A stretch of DNA of 60,450 nt from Pacificibacter marinus (lineage in GTDB: Bacteria > Pseudomonadota > Alphaproteobacteria > Rhodobacterales > Rhodobacteraceae), in assembly GCF_018860505.1 (NCBI RefSeq), contig NZ_JAHKPU010000021.1, positions 1-60,450 of the forward strand, in the 5' to 3' direction. Below the pieces are notes generated by a model that was not told where the DNA came from, searched no databases, and saw only the letters and a program-made list of their open reading frames with translations. The translations under genes and the position numbers were made by a program. Of this stretch, positions 9,484-18,937 are shown in pieces (position 1 is the stretch's first letter; every line of letters starts with the position of its first letter).

Positions 9484-9586
9484 AGGCGACTCCTCAAGTT
9501 AATACCTTAGTATTTGTATAAGATTACAGGATGCAGATCAAAAATCAATACCTGATTATTTTAGTCAAATATAAAGTCACGCCTAT

Positions 9587-9617
9587 AAAAAAAAGGCCCC
9601 GCAAATTGCGAGGCCTT
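9587..9617 (-). terminator. Intrinsic terminator of the TRAP operon
   Basis: Read on the minus strand, a stem GGCCTCGC/GCGGGGCC with an AATTT loop is followed by eight Ts. It lies 23 bp beyond the stop of the large permease gene, a textbook Rho-independent terminator. Confidence 0.85.
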
Positions 9618-9639
9618 TCTTAATACATCAGTCTAAAAT

Positions 9640-11994
9640 CTACCGTGCCAAAAGGTTCGGAATGATCGTGACCACATCAGGGAACAACCACAACGCAGCC
9701 AGCCCAGCGACTTGGATCAACACGAACGGAATGATCCCGCGATAGATATGCCCCGTGGTGACAGAGGGTGGTGCAACACCGCGCAGGTAGAACAGCGCGA
9801 AACCAAAGGGCGGCGTCAAGAACGAGGTTTGCAAGTTCACGGCGATCATAATCGTCACCCATTTCGGGTCCATCGTGCCGCCGTAAATCACAGGTCCGAC
9901 GATGGGCACAACAATGTAGATGATTTCAAGGAAATCGAGCACGAACCCCAGAACAAACAGCACAGCCATGACCAGCAAGAAGACAGTGAATTCATTGTCA
10001 AAGCTACGTAGGAATTGCTGGATGTAATGTTCGCCCCCAAAGGAAATCACCACAAGGTTCAACAGTTGCGATCCGATCAAAATGGTGAACACCATAGAGG
10101 TCACCTTGGCCGTTTCGCGCACCACAACTTTCAGCGTGCCGTCCCCAAGCAAAACGTAGCAAGAGTACAAGATGCCAAAGAAAGCAAAGTAGTAACAGCC
10201 AAGCGCAACGAGATAAGCGACCCAGTCTTCAAACGGCACATCGTCCCGCGTGATCCGCAGATCAAAGTTCGCGCCAACCAAGATCATCACAACCACAGCA
10301 AAGGCACCGCCGATGATGATCTTAGACACTTGTTGTTGATCGCGCAGCTTGCGGTAGGCGGCCAGCAACAGCGCGCCCCCTGCCCCAAGACCCGCAGCCG
10401 GTGTCGGATTGGTCACCCCACCCAAGATCGAACCAAGCACGGCCACGATCAAAATTAGCGGTGGGAAGACAACGCGGAACAATTCATTGCGTGCCAAGTT
10501 GACCACAGCCGTTTTCATACCAAACGCAATCAATGCGAACGGAATAAGATAGATCATGAACGCCGTGCCAGGTGAGGTCAGAGGGCCGACAAACAACATG
10601 TCCAGCGCCAAAACCGCAACCACGCCAACAGCGCCGACAACCAAAGGACGTGCGTCAGATGACAGGGACACGCCACGGCCAAAGCCCAATGCGATGGATA
10701 ACATCACCATTACAACCAAGATGCCTTTGCCGATCAATGGCGCATCAGCAACGGCCTGTGCGGTCAAATCGAGCATTTCAGCATCTGTACGGCGCACGCT
10801 TTCTTGCGAGCTGCCACTGTTGTTAATCGCCAGTTGCTCTGCAACCGCCACGTCCCAAGCCTCTTGACCATGCAAAGTGATCATCGCCGCTTGGCAAGTC
10901 TCGTTTACATTGGTGCGCAGGCTGGCACGGTCGCCAATGTCCGTAAACTGGTTCACTTGGATGGCTTGCGATCCTGCAAGACCAAACTGGCCGGACATGA
11001 TCGCCATACCAATGACAAACACAGGCATCGCGATGAACCACAAAATGCCTTCGCGACGTGTGATCGGCTCAGATGAGGCTGATTCAAAGTGAACGGGTGG
11101 CGCTTTGGACGGATTAAAAAGCGCGTAGCCAAAGGCGTAAAGCGCATAGAAGCCTGCCAGCATAACGCCCGGCAAAATCGCCGCTTGGAACAATGTCCCA
11201 ACAGAAACAACCGCAGGTTTGCCCAAATAGGTCAAAGCATCCGTACAGCCAAAGGACTGCGCGCGTGCCTCTTGCGCGGCAGAATACAGATCGCCAGCAA
11301 GCGTGCCGAGCAACACGATAACGATAGAGGGCGGGATGATCTGCCCCAAAGTGCCTGACGCTGCAATCACACCGGTCGCCAATTCAGGCGAGTAGTTATG
11401 TTTAAGCATGGTCGGCAAAGACAACAGACCCATGGTCACAACCGTCGCGCCCACGATACCAGTAGAGGCCGCCAAGAACGCGCCCACGATCACAACAGAC
11501 ACAGCCAAACCGCCGGGCAACGGGCCAAAAACACGCGCCATTGTGGTCAGCAAATCGTTGGCAATCTTGGAACGTTCCAACACGATGCCCATCATCACGA
11601 ACATCAAAACAGCCAAAAGAGTCTCGATAGATGCCCCCGCGAACACACGTTCGTTCATGCGGTTGACGATAAAGGACAGGTTGCGATCCATCGCCCGTTC
11701 CCAACCGCCTTCAAACAAGGGCTGAGCGTAGGTGGGCAGATCAGGATACCTGAAATGCGATATGTTAACAGGGTTTATCCCCGAAGCCGTCAGATCCTTA
11801 TAGGCCTGCGACCCTGTGTCGATCGCCTCGTGGATCAAAATACCGGCGCTATCGAGCGCAGCGATAATACCAAAGGACAAAAGCCCCGCGCCGCCGATGG
11901 CAAAAGCCACCGGAAAGCCTGTCAAAATCCCAGCAAACAGACTGAGGAAAACGATAATGAGGCCAATTTCTACGCCATCAAGTCCGAAAATCAT
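9640..11994 (-). CDS. dctM: TRAP transporter large permease (DctM/TakP-type, with long insert)
   Basis: 784 residues, much longer than the ~430 of classical DctM. The N-terminus GLIIVFLSLFAGILTGFPVAFAIG is the DctM start. Helices containing GGLAVSVVIVGAFLAASTGIVGATVV and ASGTLGQIIPPSIVIVLLG (about 155-225) are the conserved ion/substrate-translocation core. A polar insert (about 290-420) follows, then extra helices, then a second DctM-like half ending FGFALFYLRGVAPP. This enlarged architecture goes with TakP-like transporters for 2-oxo acids or similar carboxylates. It is the last gene of a P-Q-M operon read leftward and uses a Na+ or H+ gradient with the DctP receptor. Exact substrate unknown. 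Confidence 0.88.
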   Translation of the reverse strand: MIFGLDGVEIGLIIVFLSLFAGILTGFPVAFAIGGAGLLSFGIIAALDSAGILIHEAIDTGSQAYKDLTASGINPVNISHFRYPDLPTYAQPLFEGGWERAMDRNLSFIVNRMNERVFAGASIETLLAVLMFVMMGIVLERSKIANDLLTTMARVFGPLPGGLAVSVVIVGAFLAASTGIVGATVVTMGLLSLPTMLKHNYSPELATGVIAASGTLGQIIPPSIVIVLLGTLAGDLYSAAQEARAQSFGCTDALTYLGKPAVVSVGTLFQAAILPGVMLAGFYALYAFGYALFNPSKAPPVHFESASSEPITRREGILWFIAMPVFVIGMAIMSGQFGLAGSQAIQVNQFTDIGDRASLRTNVNETCQAAMITLHGQEAWDVAVAEQLAINNSGSSQESVRRTDAEMLDLTAQAVADAPLIGKGILVVMVMLSIALGFGRGVSLSSDARPLVVGAVGVVAVLALDMLFVGPLTSPGTAFMIYLIPFALIAFGMKTAVVNLARNELFRVVFPPLILIVAVLGSILGGVTNPTPAAGLGAGGALLLAAYRKLRDQQQVSKIIIGGAFAVVVMILVGANFDLRITRDDVPFEDWVAYLVALGCYYFAFFGILYSCYVLLGDGTLKVVVRETAKVTSMVFTILIGSQLLNLVVISFGGEHYIQQFLRSFDNEFTVFLLVMAVLFVLGFVLDFLEIIYIVVPIVGPVIYGGTMDPKWVTIMIAVNLQTSFLTPPFGFALFYLRGVAPPSVTTGHIYRGIIPFVLIQVAGLAALWLFPDVVTIIPNLLAR

Positions 11995-12043
11995 GAGCCG
12001 AGCCCCTTAGTGCAAAGATTGATATGTGTGGAGTAGGTCATGA

Positions 12044-12973
12044 TCAATGCGTCCCCTCAAAGGCTTCTTCGCCTGCACCAAGCGTGTCTTTGTCCAAGTA
12101 CTTCCCAGCGCTTTCTTCGCCCTCAACGAACTCAAGGAACGAGCGGTAGAAAAAGGCTATTGCTTGAACAAAGATAAGAACAAGGAAGGATAGGATCAGG
12201 ATTTTAAACATGAAATATGCATTGAAGCCATCGCCGGTAAAGGACACGGTTTCCACATTCCATTTCACGATCCGCGCTTTGCGCAGCATCAGTTCCAACT
12301 TGTCAGAGGCCGATACCTTTGGCGTGATAAGGTGACGCCACAAGAAATACCATGCGTACATCCATGTCAGCACCGCCACAGGGATCATGAACATCAGCGA
12401 CCCGAACATATCGATCGCGCGCTTCACACGGTGAGACACGCCCGCATACACCAAATCCACGCGCACGTGACTGCCCTGCACGAAAGCGTAGGACACACAA
12501 AGCGCCACAACGATGGCGTTCTCGAATTTGATGCTTTCAGACCACCATGTCACAGACTGGGTAAAGCCTGTCCCAAAGGGCGCGACCGAAATTTCACCGA
12601 TACGGAAAATTGATTGCAAGAACACGATCATAATCTGTTGCAGCACCATCAAAAGGCCCGCCCAAGCGGCCAGTCGTCCGACCCCGTTGGTAAAGCCCTC
12701 GAACAGGCGCACCACGCCCCACAAAAAATCGCGTTTGAAAAATCCGATGATTGTGACGATGAGGAACAGATTAAAAAATACGAAAAACAGTTCGGTGGAA
12801 CCGCCGTAATAAACAAAGCGCAAAAGGCTTTCTTTGTTCGACCAATCCAGCCAAAGGCTTGGATGCGAGATCGCATAGGCCATGTGCCAAAAGCCCATGC
12901 CAATACTGCTGATCAACCACCAAATCCCGCCAATGACAGCCCCGAGGACCGATGTTGCGGCGTCTTCTTGCAT
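12044..12973 (-). CDS. dctQ: TRAP transporter small permease (DctQ-type)
   Basis: 309 residues from the ATG at 12973, chosen because GGAGAC sits 8 nt upstream; a longer reading to 13036 has no such site. Several hydrophobic segments are visible: ISSIGMGFWHMAYAI near 18-35, FVYYGGSTELFFVFFNLFLIVTIIGFF near 55-80, AAWAGLLMVLQQIMIVFLQSIF near 100-120, FGSLMFMIPVAVLTWMYAWYFLW near 190-215, and a last one near 260-280. It is larger than the usual 4-TM DctQ (~170 aa), matching the enlarged large permease. It is followed by dctM with a 49-bp gap. Together they form the membrane part of a tripartite carboxylate importer. Confidence 0.85.
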   Translation of the reverse strand: MQEDAATSVLGAVIGGIWWLISSIGMGFWHMAYAISHPSLWLDWSNKESLLRFVYYGGSTELFFVFFNLFLIVTIIGFFKRDFLWGVVRLFEGFTNGVGRLAAWAGLLMVLQQIMIVFLQSIFRIGEISVAPFGTGFTQSVTWWSESIKFENAIVVALCVSYAFVQGSHVRVDLVYAGVSHRVKRAIDMFGSLMFMIPVAVLTWMYAWYFLWRHLITPKVSASDKLELMLRKARIVKWNVETVSFTGDGFNAYFMFKILILSFLVLIFVQAIAFFYRSFLEFVEGEESAGKYLDKDTLGAGEEAFEGTH

Positions 12974-13080
12974 GTTTGAATGTCTCCTGAATCCCCAGAC
13001 CTTTTTGGCATCACGCGCAGAACAAGCGCAGTGCAAAAAAGGTCATCCCAGTAAAAAAAGCCAGCCATAAAGGCCAGTCA

Positions 13081-13111
13081 AAAGGAATGCGCGCAAAATA
13101 GCGCACATTCC
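13081..13111 (-). terminator. Hairpin between dctP and dctQ (partial terminator or mRNA stabiliser)
   Basis: On the minus strand GGAATGTGCGC-TATTTT-GCGCGCATTCC followed by TTTTGAC, 25 bp after the dctP stop. Such intra-operon hairpins are common after binding-protein genes and keep the receptor more abundant than the permeases. A second weaker stem (GGCC...GGC then seven Ts) lies at about 13053-13080. Confidence 0.6.
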
Positions 13112-13135
13112 AATCATATCAAGCTGTTATTTAGC

Positions 13136-14230
13136 TTACTTAAGGTTAGACAAAACGCGGTCACGTTGTGATGTGTAAACACCGTCAGACCGACCAGCCC
13201 AGCCAGATGTCGCAGCCATCGCGGCTTCAGCAGAGTTGCGGATATCCGCAAACATTGTGTCGTCCATGTAACCGTCAAGCACCTCTTTAGAGCCTGCACC
13301 GTAAGCATCCCAAACATCATCAGAGAAAGACATGATTTGAGTGCCGCCAGAGATCAAACGCTCAAGCGCTGGACCGTTGTTCGCCATAAACAAAGAGTAG
13401 TTGTGCTGATGCGCATCACCAGACGCCACTTCGATCGCTTTTTGCTGCGCTGGCGTCAACTCGTTGAAAAGCTCCAAGTTGGTTGCAACTGACAAAGCTG
13501 CACCTGGCTCGTGGAAGCCCGCTGGGTAGTAGAAGTCACACACTTCTTGCAAGCCGAGTTTTTCATCAGACCAAGGACCGATCCACTCAGTGCCGTCAAG
13601 CGCGCCAGTGGACAAAGCTTGGTAGATTTCGCCACCCGCCATGGTCACAACAGATGCGCCGAGTTTCGCCAAAGCTTCGCCGCCAAGACCAGGCATACGG
13701 AATTTCAAACCCTGAAAATCAGCTGCTGATTTCATTTCTTTGCGGAACCAACCGCCACCTTGACCACCGGTTTGACCGGCGATGAAAGATTTCAAGCCAA
13801 AAATTTCGCCAAGCTCGTGGTGCATTTGCATGCCACCCATGCCGTAGTACCACACCATCATTTCTGGCGCTGTCATACCGAAAGGAACGGTTGTGAAATA
13901 CGCCCATGCAGGGTGCTGACCAGTAAAGTAGTAGTCAGCGCCGTGGTACATGTCGGCTTGACCGGATGTCACCGCGTCAAATACTTCAAGACCGCCAACA
14001 AGTTCGCCTGCTGCTTTTGGCTCGATGGTCAACTGGCCATCTGTCATCTCTGTGACGGATGTTGCGAAACGCTCAACAGAATCCCAAACACCAGCAAGGC
14101 CGCGTGGCCAAGTTGTGACCATCGTCAAAGTACGTTTACCTTGAGCGTAAGCAGGTGCTGCCAATGTGGCTGCTGCGGCAGCGGATGCACCACCAAGTGC
14201 GGATGTTTTCAAAAAAGAACGACGATCCAT
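13136..14230 (-). CDS. dctP: TRAP transporter substrate-binding protein (DctP/TakP-like), Tat-exported
   Basis: 364 residues with a twin-arginine signal MDRRSFLKTSALGG and a cleavage-like APAYAQ near residue 29, so it is exported folded to the periplasm. The body matches TakP of Rhodobacter as I recall it: AGELVGGLEVFDAVTSGQAD (about 73-92), GGWFRKEMKSAADFQGLKFRMPG (about 158-180) with the conserved Arg that binds the substrate carboxylate, and DGTEWIGPWSDEKLG (about 212-226). TakP binds 2-oxo acids such as pyruvate with a cation, so a monocarboxylate or 2-oxo acid is the best guess. It is the first gene of the operon, preceded by GGGAGGAAAC, and divergent from a sensor kinase that probably controls it. 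Confidence 0.9.
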   Translation of the reverse strand: MDRRSFLKTSALGGASAAAAATLAAPAYAQGKRTLTMVTTWPRGLAGVWDSVERFATSVTEMTDGQLTIEPKAAGELVGGLEVFDAVTSGQADMYHGADYYFTGQHPAWAYFTTVPFGMTAPEMMVWYYGMGGMQMHHELGEIFGLKSFIAGQTGGQGGGWFRKEMKSAADFQGLKFRMPGLGGEALAKLGASVVTMAGGEIYQALSTGALDGTEWIGPWSDEKLGLQEVCDFYYPAGFHEPGAALSVATNLELFNELTPAQQKAIEVASGDAHQHNYSLFMANNGPALERLISGGTQIMSFSDDVWDAYGAGSKEVLDGYMDDTMFADIRNSAEAAMAATSGWAGRSDGVYTSQRDRVLSNLK

Positions 14231-14398
14231 AGAATAGTTTCCTCCCGTTAAATCTATGACAAGTTCGTAGCCCTATTTACGGCGCTACAATTACAAACAC
14301 GGCGCCCATGGACGCCGAGATTCGAAACCGACCTCACGCAATAAAAGGCCAAACTCACAAAAACGATACCTTTCCTTACCAACTGGATAAATACCCAA

Positions 14399-14410
14399 GT
14401 CTACGTAGAC
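14399..14410. promoter_or_regulatory. Palindrome in the divergent dctP / sensor-kinase promoter region
   Basis: GTCTACGTAGAC is a perfect 12-bp palindrome, 168 bp before dctP and 129 bp before the kinase gene. It contains TAC/GTA half sites like those bound by NarL/LuxR-type response regulators. The rest of the 308-bp gap shows no gene. That the linked response regulator binds here is inference. Confidence 0.4.
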
Positions 14411-14539
14411 CTGCTGGTTTTGTCGGCTTTTTCGGACAAATCGCATATATTTTGTGTCATAGACAAACGTCTTCTTCACATGCATTGACGGCAAAGCGCT
14501 TGCGCCTATCCTGCGATTCGACCAGATAAGGCCCCACTG

Positions 14540-15985
14540 ATGTTAAAACGCCTGACGCCCCTGTTACCTTTGAGCTATGCGCAAAAGCTGTTTTTGCTGG
14601 CCACGATACCGCTTTTACTCGCGGTCGGGGCCATTTCTGTGCTGGTCGCACATCAGGCGCGTGAAATGGCAGAACGCGAAATATCAGAGCTAGAAAACCA
14701 ACTGGTTTCGGCAAAACAAGAAGAATTGCAAAACTACCTGCAACTGGCGCGCGCCTCGATTACAACCGAATACAACCCTGCTGGCCCCAATGACACAGAG
14801 GCCAAACTGAAGGTGACGCAGATTCTCTCGGCGATGACCTTTGGACGCGAGGGCTATTTCTTTGTCTTCGATTACGATGGCACCAACCTTGTGGCCCCTC
14901 GGCGCACCGACCTGATCACACGCAATTGGGCGGGCCTGACCGATAGCCAAGGCACACCAATTGTCGACGAGTTGATCCGTTTGGCGCGCAACGGCGGCGG
15001 TCATCATTCTTATATGTTCACCAAGCCCTCAACGGGTAAAGAGGCGCAAATGATGGCCTATGTGATCGGCCTGCAAGATTGGCAGTGGGCGATTGGCACG
15101 GGGGTTTTCGTCGATGATGTGCTTGATTCCGTGGCGGCTGCGCGGGCCGAAGTCGAACAACGTGTGCAAAAGACGTTCTTATATATTGGCGCCATTGCTT
15201 TGACGGCTGTTTTACTGGTGTTTTTATCTGGTATTTTCATCACCGTGCGCGAACGCAGATTGGCCGACGCCAAGCTCAAAGAATTAACTCAGCGCATTTT
15301 TGACACCCAAGAAGAAGAGCGCATTCGCGTGGCCCGCGAACTTCATGACGGGATTTCGCAGATTTTGATCGGGGCGCGGTTTGCCATGGATTTGGCTTGG
15401 CGCAGGCTGCAAAAAGGCGATACGCGCGCCAAAGAAAGTTTGGAAAAAAGCGTTGATATGCTAGGCGGCGCTATTTCTGAGGTGCGGCGCATCTCGCGCG
15501 ATTTACGCCCTGGCGTGCTGGACGATCTGGGGCTTGGCTCGGCGCTCAAATCCGTTGCCGAAGAATTCGAGAGCCGCACAGGTATCACGACCTCATTGGA
15601 AACCGTGGTGTTTCGCAATCGCCTGGACGAAGAGGCCAAAACCGCCCTCTTTCGCATCGCCCAAGAAGCCCTCACCAATATCGAACGTCATTCTGGGGCG
15701 ACGGAAGTGCATATCAGCGTACGCGGACACAGGACAGGTGCGACGATGATTGTGCGCGACAACGGAAGCGGGATTGACATTGCAAATGGCAAAAAGGGTC
15801 TTGGTATCGGATTGCGCAATATGCAAGAGCGCATGGAACATCTGGACGGCACATTGACCATCACCCAACTGTCCCCTGGAACATTGATTGACGCCACCGT
15901 GCCACTCAAGCATATCTTGCCCCCCGCAAAGCCAGTAAAACGCAGCCCAAAAGTCACCTTGAAGGGGGACAATAATGACAAGTAA
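14540..15985 (+). CDS. Sensor histidine kinase with extracytoplasmic Cache domain (HisKA_3 / NarL-type)
   Basis: 481 residues. TM1 lies near 16-36 and TM2 near 215-237. Between them is a single-Cache (sCache_2-like) sensor domain with FGREGYFFVFDYDGTNLVAP (about 99-118) and GLQDWQWAIGTGVFVDDV (about 176-193). The cytoplasmic part has EEERIRVARELHDG with the phosphoacceptor His at residue 269, the HisKA_3 dimerisation helices, and an HATPase_c domain with NIERHSGAT (N box), DNGSGID and GLGIGLRNM (G boxes). sCache_2 domains typically bind small carboxylates. Together with the divergent TRAP operon, this suggests it senses the transporter's substrate. Its stop overlaps the response regulator by 11 bp. 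Confidence 0.9.
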   Translation: MLKRLTPLLPLSYAQKLFLLATIPLLLAVGAISVLVAHQAREMAEREISELENQLVSAKQEELQNYLQLARASITTEYNPAGPNDTEAKLKVTQILSAMTFGREGYFFVFDYDGTNLVAPRRTDLITRNWAGLTDSQGTPIVDELIRLARNGGGHHSYMFTKPSTGKEAQMMAYVIGLQDWQWAIGTGVFVDDVLDSVAAARAEVEQRVQKTFLYIGAIALTAVLLVFLSGIFITVRERRLADAKLKELTQRIFDTQEEERIRVARELHDGISQILIGARFAMDLAWRRLQKGDTRAKESLEKSVDMLGGAISEVRRISRDLRPGVLDDLGLGSALKSVAEEFESRTGITTSLETVVFRNRLDEEAKTALFRIAQEALTNIERHSGATEVHISVRGHRTGATMIVRDNGSGIDIANGKKGLGIGLRNMQERMEHLDGTLTITQLSPGTLIDATVPLKHILPPAKPVKRSPKVTLKGDNNDK

Positions 15986-16622
15986 CGCCCCCACCCGCGT
16001 GCTGATCGTGGATGATCACCCTATGGTGGCCGAAGGCATCTGTGCCTTGCTGGAAACATTTGATGATATTGAAGTTGTTGGCACTTTGACCAATGGGGTC
16101 GAGGCTGTGGAACATGCGCTAAACCTATCGCCAGATGTGATTTTACTTGACCTCAATATGCCGCAAATGGGCGGACTGACGGCGACAGAGATTTTGCTGG
16201 AACAACGCCCCGACACGCGCATTTTGATTCTCACGATGCATGACAGCCCCGAATATATCTCGGCAGCGCTCAATCATGGGGCTGTTGGCTATGTGCTTAA
16301 AGACGTGCCAACAGAAGATTTAAAAGACGCAATTGACGCGGTGATGGCAGGCAAAACCTATCTGTGCAGCGGCGCGCGGCGGGCAATTGATCCCAAAATC
16401 CAAGACGGTCGCGAACCGTTGACGGAGCGCGAACAAACCGTGCTGCTGGAATTGGCACAAGGCAAGTCCAACAAAGACGTGGCCTGCGCACTGGATATTT
16501 CGGTCAGAACGGTCGAAACGCACCGCAAGAACATCAAACGCAAACTAGGCATTTCATCGACCGCAGGCCTGACGCGCTACGCGATGGAGCATGGTGTTTT
16601 GCAAGGCTCAGGACGCTTTTAG
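15975..16622 (+). CDS. LuxR/NarL-family response regulator
   Basis: 215 residues. The receiver domain (1-120) has the acidic pocket DDH (residues 13-15), the phosphoacceptor Asp at residue 59 (VILLDLNMPQMGG), the Thr of ILTMHDS (near 85) and the Lys of YVLKDVP (near 104). A C-terminal HTH_LuxR domain (about 150-210) reads LTEREQTVLLELAQGKSNKDVA, then VRTVETHRKNIKRKLGISS. The gene overlaps the upstream kinase, so the two are an obvious cognate pair. The likely target is the divergently transcribed TRAP operon. No linked gene follows: PhoX is convergent. Confidence 0.92.
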   Translation: MTSNAPTRVLIVDDHPMVAEGICALLETFDDIEVVGTLTNGVEAVEHALNLSPDVILLDLNMPQMGGLTATEILLEQRPDTRILILTMHDSPEYISAALNHGAVGYVLKDVPTEDLKDAIDAVMAGKTYLCSGARRAIDPKIQDGREPLTEREQTVLLELAQGKSNKDVACALDISVRTVETHRKNIKRKLGISSTAGLTRYAMEHGVLQGSGRF

Positions 16623-16683
16623 AACCGACCAGTCGGGCTTATTCCTACGCCAACCTCCCTGCCCGCTAACCCAGCCTTAAATG

Positions 16684-16710
16684 AAAAAGGGTGCAGCCGA
16701 AGCCACACCC
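16684..16710 (-). terminator. Intrinsic terminator of phoX
   Basis: On the minus strand GGGTGTGGC-TTCG-GCTGCACCC forms a 9-bp stem (two wobbles) capped by a TTCG tetraloop and followed by CTTTTTC, 44 bp after the phoX stop. Confidence 0.8.
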
Positions 16711-16753
16711 AAATCATGCTAAAAAGGTCTTGGGTCTTAAACCATCGTGGCCT

Positions 16754-18643
16754 TTAACCGATTGTTGCGCCATCTTTGCGCCAGAAGGCCACAACAGATG
16801 AACGTGGCTTGTCGCCGTCCCCCATGTCAGGCCATGTGCCTGCAGGGTGTTGCACACCGACAAAACCGGTCTTTTTATCAGCAGACCAGCAAAGCCCTGT
16901 GACTTCTGCACCATAAGGCACCGTCATAAAGCGTGCGATTTCGCCGGTTTCAGGATCGCCAACCAACATCTGATTGTTGCCCATGCCTTCAAATTCGCCT
17001 TCGTTGCTGTAATCGCCGTCTGTTTGGATCCACAACATCCCATCAGAAGAAAACGCCATACCGTCTGGCGAATTGAACATGTTGCCAGCGTTGACGTTCT
17101 CAGACCCAGCGTAGGTGTTGTCGTAAACGTCTGGGTTTCCTGCCATCACATAAAGATCCCATGTGAACGTGTCAGAGGCGTGGTTTTCATCGCTTGGCGT
17201 CCAGCGCACGATTTGACCGTAGTTGTTGGTATCGCGCGGGTTGGCTGCGTTGGCAGACATATCGTCACCACCTGCGTTTGGTTTTACGCCGCGGTCTTTG
17301 TTGTTGGTCAATGCGCAATAGGCTTCGACTTTCAGCGGATTGGCAGCCACCCATTCAGGGCGATCCATAGTAGTGGCCTGCGCGGCAGAGGCTGCCATAC
17401 GAGTGAAACACAAGATTTCATCAGCTGACATGCCTGTGGCTTCAGGTGTCAAAGCCACCCATTCGCCGGTTTGGTCATCGTTAAAGCGGGCCGCATAAAG
17501 CATACCATCGTCCAAGATACCTTCGGGTGATGTGCCCTCGACCCATGTGTTTGTGGACACATATTTGTACAAGAACTCACCACGCTCGTCGTCCCCCATG
17601 TAGACAACCACACGACCGTCAGATGCGTGGACCATTTCAGCATTCTCATGCTTAAAGCGGCCCAAAGCGGTGCGCTTGACCGGCATGGATGTTGGGTCGG
17701 CTGGGTTGATCTCGGTGACAAACCCGTGGCGGTTTGGCTCATTGGGCTCTTGTGTCAGATCGAAACGCGGGTCGAACGTCTCGTAGGCGTAGCGACCTTC
17801 GCCACCGATGCCATAACGCGATTCACCCATTGTCGTGGCGTGCTCGCCTGTTGCACCGAAGTACCCGTTAAAGTTTTCTTCGCAGGTCAAATAGGTGTTC
17901 CAAAGCGTTTTGCCAGACCCACAATTGTTCATGGTGCCTTTGACAGTCATGCCCTCAGGATCGGCATTGGTTTTAACCAAGTCAGATCCAGCCAGCGGTC
18001 CCGCCATCTTCATTTCTGTCTCATGCGTGATGCGGCGGTTGTACTTGGAATCGACGACAACTTCGAAGCCATTGCCATGATCTGCCACTTCCATCACGGT
18101 CACACCCTGAAGGTTTTTCAACAGTGTCACTTCATCTGCGTTGCGCGGCGTGCCTTCAGATTCTGATGGCAAGTTGATTTTCGGGTTTACGTATTCAGAG
18201 TTCACAGTGATCAGCGTCGCGCCATCCACCTCGTAAAGCTCCATACCGTCTGTGTTTTCGCCAAACACTTTATCGGACATCTCGACAGAGACGCCCGTTT
18301 GAGCGGAATATGCACCTTTGGCCTCAGACCACAAAGCATCCCCCCAACGCACAAGCACCTTTGTCTCATACCCACTCGGAACATGCACCAAGTCATCTGT
18401 TGCGATGTCGATCGGTTTGAAGGCGAATTTGGCATGGTTGTGCGCCGATGCGGCCGTCGTGCTTGAGAAAAGCCCAGAGCCGAAAACAGCTGCGCCGGAA
18501 CCGAACGCCAAAGCGCCGCCCAAGAAACCGCGGCGCGACACGGCGCGCGCGACAACGGCGTCAAAACCATTATTGTCTGCACGTGGGTCGCGCAACTCGT
18601 CAAACTCATCCCAAGACAGGTCAGTAATATCGGTCTTTTTCAT
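16754..18643 (-). CDS. phoX: PhoX-family alkaline phosphatase (DUF839), Tat-exported
   Basis: 629 residues. A long N-terminus precedes SRRGFLGGALAFGSG (about 36-50), a twin-arginine signal, with an AxA-like cleavage near 66-68. The mature protein shows PhoX/DUF839 hallmarks: TLITVNSEYVNPK, MNNCGSGKTLWNTYLTCEEN (about 236-255, including the Cys-x-x-E segment), GRFKHENAEM and SPDGMAFSSDGMLWIQTDGD near 535-555. PhoX is a Ca2+/Fe3+-dependent monoesterase that releases phosphate from organic esters in the periplasm or outside, and is the dominant phosphatase of many marine bacteria. The Pho box upstream and the terminator downstream make it a single-gene phosphate-starvation unit. Confidence 0.9.
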   Translation of the reverse strand: MKKTDITDLSWDEFDELRDPRADNNGFDAVVARAVSRRGFLGGALAFGSGAAVFGSGLFSSTTAASAHNHAKFAFKPIDIATDDLVHVPSGYETKVLVRWGDALWSEAKGAYSAQTGVSVEMSDKVFGENTDGMELYEVDGATLITVNSEYVNPKINLPSESEGTPRNADEVTLLKNLQGVTVMEVADHGNGFEVVVDSKYNRRITHETEMKMAGPLAGSDLVKTNADPEGMTVKGTMNNCGSGKTLWNTYLTCEENFNGYFGATGEHATTMGESRYGIGGEGRYAYETFDPRFDLTQEPNEPNRHGFVTEINPADPTSMPVKRTALGRFKHENAEMVHASDGRVVVYMGDDERGEFLYKYVSTNTWVEGTSPEGILDDGMLYAARFNDDQTGEWVALTPEATGMSADEILCFTRMAASAAQATTMDRPEWVAANPLKVEAYCALTNNKDRGVKPNAGGDDMSANAANPRDTNNYGQIVRWTPSDENHASDTFTWDLYVMAGNPDVYDNTYAGSENVNAGNMFNSPDGMAFSSDGMLWIQTDGDYSNEGEFEGMGNNQMLVGDPETGEIARFMTVPYGAEVTGLCWSADKKTGFVGVQHPAGTWPDMGDGDKPRSSVVAFWRKDGATIG

Positions 18644-18717
18644 GGCTTATTCTCTTTTGCTATCCAAGACAGGTCTACGCACTCGCGCAAACATCGCTGT
18701 TTACTTGCCTGTCCTGC

Positions 18718-18735
18718 GTGACGCGCCTGTGACGG
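18718..18735 (-). promoter_or_regulatory. Pho box (PhoB site) upstream of phoX
   Basis: Read toward phoX: CCGTCAC, four bases, GCGTCAC. This is two direct 7-bp repeats with 11-bp periodicity, matching the PhoB consensus CTGTCAT/C-N4-CTGTCAT/C. It lies 75 bp before the phoX start, a suitable place for activation through a weak -35. Confidence 0.75.
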
Positions 18736-18937
18736 CTGTGAAACAAAGATATGAAATGCTCAGACAAAGAGGATGAACGCGAAAATCAGCCCAAGTGACC
18801 GCAGTTTCACTGAGACCGACCAGACAATCATTGATAGCACCCCACCAAAAATTGCGAATAAACCCAAAAACTGACAATTTGCGCAATATTATTTCAAAAA
18901 TTCACCCCTAAATACACCTTTTCTGCGCATTTCGCGG

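Noticed and set aside
11398-12036. 212-codon open frame opposite the TRAP large permease
   Set aside because: His/Gln/Arg-rich shadow of a hydrophobic gene; no ribosome site, and the permease frame is unambiguous.
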